NCBI GenBank assembly: GCA_030447145.1
Contig: JAUJLY010000167.1
Coordinates: 1-6,653, forward strand
Length of the DNA: 6,653 bases
Direction: 5' to 3'
Origin: Thermomicrobiales bacterium
Lineage (GTDB): Bacteria > Chloroflexota > Chloroflexia > Thermomicrobiales > UBA6265
This document shows positions 1 through 5,938 of this stretch, in pieces. Made by a program: the position numbers and the translations under genes. The notes under the pieces are model-generated. The model made no database searches. It was given only the letters and a program-made list of their open reading frames with translations, and was not told where the DNA came from. How positions within the stretch are numbered: position 1 is the first letter of the stretch; each line of letters begins with the position of its first letter.

Positions 1-1
1 A

Positions 2-352
2 GAGCCGGCCGTCGCCTTTGTCGAGGCCTTGCTAGGGAAGCCGGCGGCAGATGTTTCACAAACCTGTGCAGAGTGGAGCGTGCCAGTGGATCACACCCCA
101 ACTCTTTCCCGTGCGGATGCCCGCATGGCTTGGGTGTTTCGCCAGGGACTACCGGCCGAGAGCCAGGCGCGATTCGATGCGCTCCCGGTACCTGCCAGGC
201 GGCAGGTGGCGACGCTCTATCGCGAGGTGCTTGTATGGTCGGGAAGCGACCACAGCTTCGCATCAGCCTCCAAGGGAGCGGAGAAACGCTCTGCTGATCC
301 CGCTGATCGCATGGGGGAGTTGAAGGATACGGCGCAACCGCGAGTCTCGTGA
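2..352 (+). CDS. C-terminal part of an unidentified protein (5' truncated by window edge)
   Basis: A frame open from the left edge ends with TGA at 350-352 and gives about 116 residues. A TTG at 29 and an internal ATG at 126 could start a shorter product, but no convincing ribosome site precedes them, so I read this as the tail of a gene that begins outside the window. The product is soluble in character. Its middle is helical and charged (around MAWVFRQGLPAESQARFDAL, then ARRQVATLYREVLVW) and its last 35 or so residues are polar and probably disordered (SKGAEKRSADPADRMGELKD). I see no membrane segment and no catalytic motif I know, and I do not recognise the family. It lies 391 bases before the likely mrpA start, so it is probably not part of the antiporter operon. 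Codon choice is only moderately GC-biased, so a degraded or spurious ORF cannot be excluded. Confidence 0.45.
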   Translation, partial: EPAVAFVEALLGKPAADVSQTCAEWSVPVDHTPTLSRADARMAWVFRQGLPAESQARFDALPVPARRQVATLYREVLVWSGSDHSFASASKGAEKRSADPADRMGELKDTAQPRVS

Positions 353-450
353 CAATCGCCACCACTTATTGTTGGTAACGTCGTAACAGTACACAACAGG
401 ACCGTCTTTCGAGTAGGATTGTCTAAACAGAGGTGCGTGGCGGCGGTTCC

Positions 451-468
451 CACTGGCGCCAGCCAGTG
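451..468 (+). repeat. Perfect 7-bp inverted repeat (hairpin) in the mrpA leader
   Basis: CACTGGC (451-457) and GCCAGTG (462-468) are perfect reverse complements separated by four bases (GCCA). The core TGGCGCCA is itself palindromic. The bases after it (TAGTTCCGCA) are not U-rich, so it is not a standard intrinsic terminator. It may be a protein-binding dyad or an RNA hairpin, or it may be chance. Confidence 0.4.
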
Positions 469-481
469 TAGTTCCGCATTG

Positions 482-501
482 TGCTCCTGCTACTGCTCCT
501 G
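482..501 (+). promoter_or_regulatory. Tandem TGCTCCTG 8-mers complementary to the mrpA ribosome site
   Basis: TGCTCCTG occurs at 482-489 and again at 494-501, a 12-base period. Both copies are exact reverse complements of CAGGAGCA at 731-738, which contains the AGGAG ribosome site proposed for mrpA. Just downstream, TCCTCC at 508-513 complements the other purine tract, GGAGGA at 714-719. If transcription starts upstream of 482, this stretch could pair with and mask the initiation region. That role is inferred from complementarity alone. Confidence 0.3.
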
Positions 502-590
502 TCAACTTCCTCCGTCGTGACCAAATGAGCCCAAGTTGCTGATGGTCCCGAGATGGAACCACATGTGTGGCTGTGCACCTTTGGCGGATG

Positions 591-604
591 CCGCACAAGT
601 GCGG
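591..604 (+). repeat. Short inverted repeat CCGCAC-AA-GTGCGG
   Basis: CCGCAC (591-596) and GTGCGG (599-604) are perfect complements with two bases between them. In RNA this would fold as a 5-bp stem with a CAAG tetraloop. No U-run follows. Its role is unknown and it may be chance. Confidence 0.3.
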
Positions 605-614
605 TGGTGACATC

Positions 615-646
615 GGGGGTGCGGGAAATCCGGATTTGGGGTGGGG
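615..646 (+). other. Possible G-quadruplex with palindromic central loop
   Basis: There are four G-runs on the + strand: GGGGG (615-619), GGG (623-625), GGGG (638-641) and GGGG (643-646). The gaps are 3, 12 and 1 bases. The 12-base gap, 626-637, is AAATCCGGATTT, a perfect palindrome that could fold on itself or bind a dimeric protein. The element ends about 100 bases before the likely mrpA start, so it could act in DNA or in the mRNA leader. The pattern is visible in the sequence; structure and function are inferred. Confidence 0.35.
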
Positions 647-731
647 CACATACCTTCCCATCGTCCGCTCGTTTTGACACTTGAGCCCTTGGCTTCGCCC
701 GGTGATGAGTAATGGAGGATTCGTGGATATC

Positions 732-736
732 AGGAG
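732..736 (+). promoter_or_regulatory. Likely ribosome-binding site that sets the mrpA start
   Basis: AGGAG lies 7 bases before ATG 744, which is ideal spacing. A second purine tract, GGAGGA at 714-719, sits only 3 bases before a GTG at 723, which is tight. ATG 738 is too close to AGGAG. The choice of 744 also puts the N-terminus directly at the first membrane helix, as expected for MrpA. Confidence 0.55.
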
Positions 737-743
737 CATGGCG

Positions 744-3056
744 ATGATGAATCCTGCCATGCTGCTGCTGGTGGCCGCGTTTGCCGCACCGCTGGTGGTC
801 TCTCTCCTTGGCGCGATCCGCCATTCCTGGGTGCCCCGAGGGGCTATCCTGATGACTGGCCTGGCCTTTGCCGCGGCAGTCTGGACCTGCATCCAGGATG
901 ACGCCAGCGTGAATGTGCCTTGGGCGCCAACGTGGAGCATGAACTTCTCCCTTACCCTCGATGGCCTGGCCAAGATGTATGCGTTGCTCGCCACGGGTAT
1001 CGGCTTCTTCGTGGTCCTGTATGCGTCGAAGTACCTGGCCCTGCATCTGCATCACGACCATCGCCTGTTGGAGGAGCAAACGCGCTTCTTTGGGTTCTTG
1101 CTCCTCTTTATGGCCTCGATGGTTGGCCTCGTTATGGCGCAGGACCTCATCCTGATCTTCGTCTTCTGGGATTTGACCGCAATCGCTTCCTACTTCCTCA
1201 TTGGGTTCGACCGGGCTGAGGAGGAATCGCGGAGCTCGGCCCAAATGGCGCTGCTGGTCACCGGTATCACGGCGATCTTTGTCCTCCTTGGCGCGCTGGC
1301 GCTCTTCCAGATCTACGGAACCTTCGCCTTGCCGGAGATCATCATCGCAAGCAATGGAGGAAGGAACACCGGGATTGCGGTAGGGCTGATCGTACTTGGA
1401 GCGCTTGCGAAAAGTGCCCAGGTCCCGATGCACTTCTGGCTGCCGCGCGCCATGGCGGCGCCCACACCTGTCTCTGCCTATCTGCATTCGGCGGCGATGG
1501 TCGCCGCAGGTGTTTTCCTGATCGGGCGTGTCTATCCGCTGGTAGCGCAGTACGACTGGATGCTCGACGCATTGTTGGTCATCGGGTTTGCCTCAATGGC
1601 AGTTGGGGGCATCATCGCGCTGACACGAAGGGTCTTGAAGCAAATCCTTGCCTACTCCACGATCTCGCAGTACGGGTATGTCGTCGCGATGTTCGGTCTT
1701 GGGGGCGAGAAGGGCGTCGCGGGCGCGACTTTCTACGTCCTTGCGCATGCACTCGTGAAGAGTGCGCTCTTCATGACGGCCGGCGCCGTGACCGAGGCGA
1801 CCGGCAAGAAGAATCTCCCGGATGTGGGTGGTCTGATGCGACGGATGCCGCTCCTGGCAGCTGGGAGCGGCATGGCTGCCGCCGGGCTCATTGCGCTTCC
1901 CCTGACGATCGGCTTCTTCAAGGATGAGCTGTTTTTTGCCGCCGCCTACGAGCGGGGAATGACACTCGCGGTAATGTCGGTGGTCGGGGCGTCGCTGACC
2001 CTTGCCTACATCCTGCGGTTCTGGCGGCAAACCTTTATGGGAGTTTTGCGAACGGAACCCGAGCCTATCTCCGGGTATCTGGTCTGGCCGGTGGTGGTGC
2101 TTGGCATCGCGTCAGTTGTCGGCGGTCTGTGGACAGTGCCGGCGATCTGGATCGTTGATCGCGCGGCGTCTGTTTCGGCCGACGCACCCATTCATTTGCA
2201 TATTGCCTATCATCTGGATGCGCGGCATGAGAACGTGATGGCGATCGCCACCTGGGTGGCCGGTCTCCTGATCTACCTGACACGTCGTATCTGGTGGCCG
2301 GCGGCACTTGGCGTGGCGCATCTAGGCTCATACTTCGGCCCGGCGCGTCTCTATTACGCGGGAATGCGGGGGCTCAATCAGTTATCGGACAGTGTGCACC
2401 GGATAGAGGTTCGCGACCTCCGGAGTCGTGTGGCCACCATTTTGATGCCCGCCGGCCTCCTGGTCGGGCTCGCGGTTATCGTCACACCGAACTCCACCAG
2501 CTCGTTTGCTGTCGGTGCGCTCGGTCGTGACGATATCCCGCTGATCACAATGCTCGTTGCTTCTGTTGTCAGCGCGTTTGTGGTCATTGTTGTTCGAGAT
2601 CATTTCCGTCTTGCGATCAGTCTTTCTTCTGTGGGCTTCAGCCTCGCCGGTGTCTACGCGTTTATGGGAGCGCCGGACGTCACGCTCGTGGCTCTGGTTG
2701 TAGAGACTGTACTGTCGATGTTCATGATAGGGATGCTCGTGCTGATGCCTCGCCCAATTCTGCGGTTCGAAACCGAGGTTCGGGCGGAGCGGCGCTACCT
2801 GCGCCGCGATGCGATCGTCGCTGTTGTGGCGGCAGGTATGGCCTTCTTCGTGGCATGGGGCGCTCTTTCCCGCCCCTCGCCGTCAACAGAAGTGATTGAT
2901 TCGCAGACTGTGCTCACAGCGGCTGTCCATGGGAAAGACATCGTGACGGTAATCCTGGCTGACTTCCGTGGCTTCGATACCTTGGGTGAGGTGACGGTCA
3001 TTGCGCTGACGCTCCTCGGCGTTATCAGCCTGCTCCGAACAGGGAGGTTGCGCTGA
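744..3056 (+). CDS. mrpA: Na+/H+ antiporter subunit MrpA (MnhA), ND5/NuoL-like with MbhD/MbhE-like C-terminus
   Basis: Largest subunit of the Mrp cation/proton antiporter, 770 residues from ATG 744, usual length for the family. Alternative in-frame starts are TTG 681, GTG 723 and ATG 738. The N-terminal 500 or so residues are a multi-helix proton-translocation domain of the NuoL/ND5 type: LDGLA near 72, TM5 at FWDLTAIASYFLIGF (141-155), TM7 Lys223 in ALAKSAQVPMHFWLP with His230, His248 in SAYLHSA, Lys299 before ILAYSTISQ, His335/Lys339 in AHALVKSALF, and Lys393 in FFKDELFF. The C-terminal part has the MbhD/DUF4040-like segment with GAPD at 642-645 and the VVET motif after it, then the MbhE-like DFRGFDTLGE at 740-749. 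Odd points are Asp143 where Glu is usual and Ala254 where a TM8 Lys is usual. The stop overlaps the mrpB start by one base (TGATG). Identification is firm; the start is less so. Confidence 0.95.
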   Translation: MMNPAMLLLVAAFAAPLVVSLLGAIRHSWVPRGAILMTGLAFAAAVWTCIQDDASVNVPWAPTWSMNFSLTLDGLAKMYALLATGIGFFVVLYASKYLALHLHHDHRLLEEQTRFFGFLLLFMASMVGLVMAQDLILIFVFWDLTAIASYFLIGFDRAEEESRSSAQMALLVTGITAIFVLLGALALFQIYGTFALPEIIIASNGGRNTGIAVGLIVLGALAKSAQVPMHFWLPRAMAAPTPVSAYLHSAAMVAAGVFLIGRVYPLVAQYDWMLDALLVIGFASMAVGGIIALTRRVLKQILAYSTISQYGYVVAMFGLGGEKGVAGATFYVLAHALVKSALFMTAGAVTEATGKKNLPDVGGLMRRMPLLAAGSGMAAAGLIALPLTIGFFKDELFFAAAYERGMTLAVMSVVGASLTLAYILRFWRQTFMGVLRTEPEPISGYLVWPVVVLGIASVVGGLWTVPAIWIVDRAASVSADAPIHLHIAYHLDARHENVMAIATWVAGLLIYLTRRIWWPAALGVAHLGSYFGPARLYYAGMRGLNQLSDSVHRIEVRDLRSRVATILMPAGLLVGLAVIVTPNSTSSFAVGALGRDDIPLITMLVASVVSAFVVIVVRDHFRLAISLSSVGFSLAGVYAFMGAPDVTLVALVVETVLSMFMIGMLVLMPRPILRFETEVRAERRYLRRDAIVAVVAAGMAFFVAWGALSRPSPSTEVIDSQTVLTAAVHGKDIVTVILADFRGFDTLGEVTVIALTLLGVISLLRTGRLR

Positions 3057-3592
3057 TGCCGGCCCTGAATCCCCAGAAGCACGCCGGCATGCTTCAGAGT
3101 GGCGCGCGGATCATACTCCTTCCCTCCTGGGTGATCGCGATAGCGATCATGCTCAAGGGCTATGCTGATGTCGGCGACGGGTTTTCTGCGGGTGTCATCG
3201 CCGCGCTGGGAGTGCTCTTGCAGGGTTTGGCCTTCGGCACTGACGAGTTGGAGCAGATCACTCTCAGCCGGATTGCGCCGATTCTCAGCTTTGTGGGGCT
3301 GGGCCTTGCCTTGCTGACCGCATTTGTTCCGATCCTCTTCGGGGAGAACTTATTCACCCATTGGCCCGGCATCAACGAGCACGCAGTTCACTTCGGCGTT
3401 CTGGAGTTCATCACACCGGTGGTCTTTGATATTGGCGTCTTCCTGATCGTCTACGGATTCTGCGTAGGCGGTCTTCATGCGATCGCGCGGGAAGAGGTGC
3501 GGCAGGTAAGGCTCCGCGACCGCGGGCGATACCTGCGTTCAACTACCCGGGGAGGGTCGCTGGCCGACGAATCGGGGGAGGTGCGTCTGTGA
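3056..3592 (+). CDS. mrpB: Na+/H+ antiporter subunit MrpB (MnhB)
   Basis: Small membrane subunit of the Mrp antiporter, 178 residues, somewhat longer than the usual 140 or so. GGGAGG (3042-3047) lies 8 bases before ATG 3056, and the TGATG junction couples it to mrpA. Four membrane segments are visible, at roughly 18-33, 42-61, 73-95 and 118-142. The MnhB-family pattern is recognisable: a glycine-rich motif at 35-46, here KGYADVGDGFSAG, and FDIGVFLIVYGF at 124-135. The first motif differs from the GHNxPGGGFxxG form that I recall for Bacillus-type MrpB. The last 35 residues are basic and polar (EEVRQVRLRDRGRYLRS...) and lie beyond the last helix. In the complex MrpB sits with the C-terminal part of MrpA and the other small subunits. 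Position between mrpA and mrpC and the fold pattern make the call secure. Confidence 0.93.
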   Translation: MPALNPQKHAGMLQSGARIILLPSWVIAIAIMLKGYADVGDGFSAGVIAALGVLLQGLAFGTDELEQITLSRIAPILSFVGLGLALLTAFVPILFGENLFTHWPGINEHAVHFGVLEFITPVVFDIGVFLIVYGFCVGGLHAIAREEVRQVRLRDRGRYLRSTTRGGSLADESGEVRL

Positions 3593-4032
3593 TCCTGGCC
3601 ACTTCCCTGGCCATCGCCGCGATGTTTGCGGCGGGTGCGTACCTCATGCTCAAACGTGACCTGATTCGGCTGATCGCCGGGATGATCCTCATCGGCAATG
3701 CTGCCAACCTCTTTATTATGGCCTCGGGCCTCCGGCGTGGTGCCGCACCTATCCTGCCGCTTGACGAGCCGACTGCGGATCCATTGGTACAGGCGATGGT
3801 GCTTACCGCGATTGTGATCAGCTTTGCGACCGCCGCGCTCGCGCTGGCGCTCGTCTACCGGGTGTACATTTCACACTATTCCGTCGATCTTTCCCGGCTT
3901 TCCGCGGCGGAAGAACAACAGGCAGAACGGGACGAGCCGATGACCGAAGACTTGCGAGAGAGTGTGCGGGACGATACGGATGGCGAAGCATCTCCGGATG
4001 GCCGGCATGCGCGGGAGGCAGCCATTCGATGA
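3589..4032 (+). CDS. mrpC: Na+/H+ antiporter subunit MrpC (MnhC), NuoK-like
   Basis: NuoK-like three-helix subunit of 147 residues. It starts at GTG 3589, with GGAGG (3577-3581) 7 bases upstream and a GTGA overlap with the mrpB stop. Membrane segments lie at about 3-20, 27-45 and 69-92. Family hallmarks are KRDLIRLIAGMILIGNAANL (22-41), matching the usual N-L-I-R-x-I-x-G pattern, and DPLVQAMVLTAIVISFA (64-80), close to the canonical DPLxQALVLTAIVI. No stop or frameshift interrupts it. The protein is longer than the usual 110-120 residues because of a hydrophilic tail from about 100 onward, rich in Glu, Asp and Arg (AEEQQAERDEPMTED...). In complex I the homologous NuoK carries membrane glutamates. 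Here the role is structural and part of the ion path, inferred from the family. Confidence 0.95.
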   Translation: MILATSLAIAAMFAAGAYLMLKRDLIRLIAGMILIGNAANLFIMASGLRRGAAPILPLDEPTADPLVQAMVLTAIVISFATAALALALVYRVYISHYSVDLSRLSAAEEQQAERDEPMTEDLRESVRDDTDGEASPDGRHAREAAIR

Positions 4033-5399
4033 TTGCGGTTCCTATCGCGGTTCTCTGGTTCGGGGGCTTTGTGCTCGCTGTTCTTGACGGGACCCGGAAA
4101 CCTGCAGCATGGCTTTCGGTCGCGGTGCTTACGTCGGCCATTCTCTCCACCATGGCGCTCGGGATCACCGTGTACCAGGACGGGCCGATGAGCCTGGCGG
4201 TCGGTGGCTGGAGTTTGGGCGTCGGGATCACGCTCCGCGTCGACATGCTGAGCATCGTTTTCGCCTTGCTTTCGCAGGGCGTGCTCCTCGCTGCGCTCAT
4301 CTACGAGGTAGTGAACGGGGTCGGTGCGCGCATCTATCCGGCAGTCGTGCTGTTCATGGGGTTGGGGCTCACTGGTCTCGTCTTCACTGGCGACGCCTTC
4401 AACTTCTACGTCTTTTTCGAGATTTCGATGATCTCCGCCTATGTGCTGGTGAGCTATGGGGAGTCTCCTCGTCAGTTTAGGGCAGCGTTCGTCTTCATTA
4501 CGGTGAATCTGCTCGGGTCTGTCTTCTTCCTGATCGGCATCTCCGCGATCTACCACACGACCGGGTTCCTCGACATGTATCGGATCCGCGACCAGATGCC
4601 GTTGGTGCAGGAGAACCCGGCAATTCTCTCGGCAACGATCATCTTTGTCGCATTCTCGATCAAGCTGGGACTCTTCCCGTTCCACTTCTGGCTGCCGGCG
4701 GTGTACACGGGGACGCGGCCGTCGGTCGCTGCAATTCTTAGTGGCGCACTGGCGAATATCGGGACCTACGGCCTGATTCGCTTCGGTGCCGACATCTTTC
4801 CACGGGAGTTGCGGCAGGCTGCGCCGGTGCTGATCGCGCTGGGAACGGCGAGCATCATTTATGGTGCAATCCAGGCGCTCTCGCGTCACGCGACCAACGA
4901 GGTGCTTGCGTATTCGGCGATCGGCCAGGTCGGCTACATCCTGATTGCCCTCGGGATAGGTGGTCCGGCAGGCTATGCCGCGGCTGTCCTCTACACGGTG
5001 CTCAACAGCACCAATAAGGCCTTACTGTTCCTGTCGGGAAGTTTGCGCGGATGGCTGGCCGGAGCGGCATTTGCAATCGGGGCTTTCTCTGTCGCGGGGG
5101 TGCCCCCGGCATCCGGGTTCCTTGGCAAGATGGCCCTGTTCCAGGTCGGTATAGCGGAGGACCGCCCGATGCTGGTTGCATTGATCTTTCTCGGTGGAGC
5201 ACTCTCGTTTGTCTACATGTTCCAGTTGTATCGCCGGCGCACCGCGGAGATCGAGGCACATGGTTCAAGTCCGTGGGGTGCCCAGGTGGTCGTCGTGATG
5301 CTGGCCCTCGTAATCCTTGGTATAGGCGTGTGGCCGGATCCGTTGCTGAACCTGGTCGAGCGGGCTGCTTTGTCGCTCCCGGAGGCACAGGTACCATGA
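4029..5399 (+). CDS. mrpD: Na+/H+ antiporter subunit MrpD (MnhD), NuoN/NuoM-like
   Basis: Second antiporter-like, proton-channel subunit, 456 residues, shorter than the usual 490-500. ATG 4029 overlaps the mrpC stop as ATGA; GGAGG at 4014-4018 is 10 bases upstream. Conserved points seen are the TM5 Glu131 in NFYVFFEISMISAYVL, TM7 Lys212 in FSIKLGLFPFHFWLP, Lys330 in STNKALLFL and Lys367 in GVPPASGFLGKMALF. Two usual basic sites are altered: TM8 reads ALANIGTYGLIRF, with Asn243 where LTKVG is typical, and the residue before the TM10 EVLAYSAIGQVGY motif is Asn290. After LLFLSGSLR the sequence goes straight into the next helix, so the polar loop of 20-25 residues normally found there is missing. 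The frame is clean through this point, so this is a family variant or in-frame loss, not a frameshift. An ND2/ND4-family paralogue is the only alternative, and gene order rules in MrpD. Confidence 0.94.
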   Translation: MIAVPIAVLWFGGFVLAVLDGTRKPAAWLSVAVLTSAILSTMALGITVYQDGPMSLAVGGWSLGVGITLRVDMLSIVFALLSQGVLLAALIYEVVNGVGARIYPAVVLFMGLGLTGLVFTGDAFNFYVFFEISMISAYVLVSYGESPRQFRAAFVFITVNLLGSVFFLIGISAIYHTTGFLDMYRIRDQMPLVQENPAILSATIIFVAFSIKLGLFPFHFWLPAVYTGTRPSVAAILSGALANIGTYGLIRFGADIFPRELRQAAPVLIALGTASIIYGAIQALSRHATNEVLAYSAIGQVGYILIALGIGGPAGYAAAVLYTVLNSTNKALLFLSGSLRGWLAGAAFAIGAFSVAGVPPASGFLGKMALFQVGIAEDRPMLVALIFLGGALSFVYMFQLYRRRTAEIEAHGSSPWGAQVVVVMLALVILGIGVWPDPLLNLVERAALSLPEAQVP

Positions 5400-5938
5400 T
5401 CCTTGTCACCGGAATCCTTGCCAGCTCGGTACTCCTGTTTGGCCTGATGACAGCGGACTTCACCTGGCAGAACATGGTATTGGGATCCGCAATCTCGGTA
5501 GCGCTTCTCTGGGTATTCCGGAAGCAGGTGATTCCCCGGCCCCTGCCTCCATCCGGATTCGCGCTGCATCTGGTGGTCTACGCGCCCGTCCTGCTTTGGT
5601 ACCTGTTTATCGATATTTTGAAGGGAACCTGGGCCGTTACCCTTACGACCCTGGGCATCCGTCCCCTGCGAAAACCGGGCATCGTAACGCTGCCGATTGG
5701 ACACCACTCTCCCTACGGGGTTGGTCCGGTCGGCTATTTCGTGACCCTGTCGCCCGGATCGTTCCTGGTCGAAGTGGATTGGGACGCGCGGGAGATGCTA
5801 GTGCACGTCATCGACGCGAGCAATCCCGAGGCTGTGCGCCGGGATGCCGAGAAGTACTACCGGCTCTGGGAGTATGGGAACTACGCACCTAAGGAGTTGC
5901 CTGGGTCGGATCCGGAGGAGGGCGACAGGGATGCATGA
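5396..5938 (+). CDS. mrpE: Na+/H+ antiporter subunit MrpE (MnhE)
   Basis: MrpE of 180 residues. The open frame extends far upstream into mrpD (to about 5051), but ATG 5396 is chosen because GGAGG (5381-5385) precedes it by 10 bases, it forms an ATGA overlap with the mrpD stop, and the mature protein begins there with a typical MrpE helix. The N-terminal third is membrane embedded (about 2-18, 24-41 and 55-75). A cytoplasmic domain follows with the family motif VTLSPGSFLVEVDWDAREMLVHVIDA (positions 116-141, interrupted here by no gap), close to the usual LTPGTLxVDV...LxVHxLD. The C-terminal 40 residues are polar and acidic (PEAVRRDAEKYYRLWEYGN, then SDPEEGDRD), slightly longer than standard. 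MrpE has no complex I homologue; it helps assemble or stabilise the antiporter and is needed for full activity in studied species. Confidence 0.93.
   Translation: MILVTGILASSVLLFGLMTADFTWQNMVLGSAISVALLWVFRKQVIPRPLPPSGFALHLVVYAPVLLWYLFIDILKGTWAVTLTTLGIRPLRKPGIVTLPIGHHSPYGVGPVGYFVTLSPGSFLVEVDWDAREMLVHVIDASNPEAVRRDAEKYYRLWEYGNYAPKELPGSDPEEGDRDA

Larger units (their letters stand above)
353..743 (+). other. Gene-free leader upstream of mrpA with several symmetric elements
   Basis: I find no convincing gene in these 391 bases. The first 70 bases are the least GC-rich and contain the direct repeat GTAAC...GTAAC (375-379, 383-387), but no good -35/-10 pair could be fixed. A TTGACA hexamer at 674-679 has no -10 partner at normal spacing. 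The stretch holds a 7-bp hairpin (451-468), tandem TGCTCCTG copies (482-489, 494-501), a 6-bp hairpin (591-604) and a G-rich segment around a 12-bp palindrome (615-646). No hairpin here is followed by a U-run, so no intrinsic terminator for the upstream ORF is visible. The mrpA reading frame stays open back to a TTG at 681, so the last 60 bases could in principle be coding. Confidence 0.6.

Noticed and set aside
353..420. Possible sigma-70 promoter (TTGTTG at 369-374, TAGGAT at 414-419)
   Set aside because: Spacing between these hexamers is far too long, and neither has a good partner at 16-18 bases.
674..679. TTGACA as a -35 promoter hexamer
   Set aside because: No plausible -10 sequence lies 15-19 bases downstream (GC-rich CGCCCGGTG there), and transcription starting this close would leave almost no leader before the ribosome site.
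553..684. Small open frame of 43 codons in the mrpA leader
   Set aside because: No ribosome site precedes it, composition is unremarkable, and it covers structured leader elements. It could only be supported by conservation data.
423..1487. Long minus-strand open frame of 354 codons opposite the leader and mrpA
   Set aside because: Its product is highly charged and repetitive (Arg, His, Gln, Glu rich), as expected from the antisense of hydrophobic membrane codons. It has no recognisable motif and lies opposite a clear gene.
744..2300. NuoL or hydrogenase-4/MBH subunit instead of MrpA
   Set aside because: The fused MbhD/MbhE-like C-terminus and the complete mrpB-G set following it identify a full Mrp operon. 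No hydrogenase or Nuo peripheral subunit is present.
3876..4889. Long minus-strand open frame of 337 codons opposite mrpC and mrpD
   Set aside because: Same signature of an antisense shadow: hydrophilic, His/Glu/Arg-rich, no family pattern, fully opposite confident genes.
5051..5395. Upstream 115-codon extension of the mrpE frame inside mrpD
   Set aside because: It reads as out-of-frame mrpD sequence and the real MrpE start at 5396 has a ribosome site, an ATGA junction and the expected N-terminal helix.
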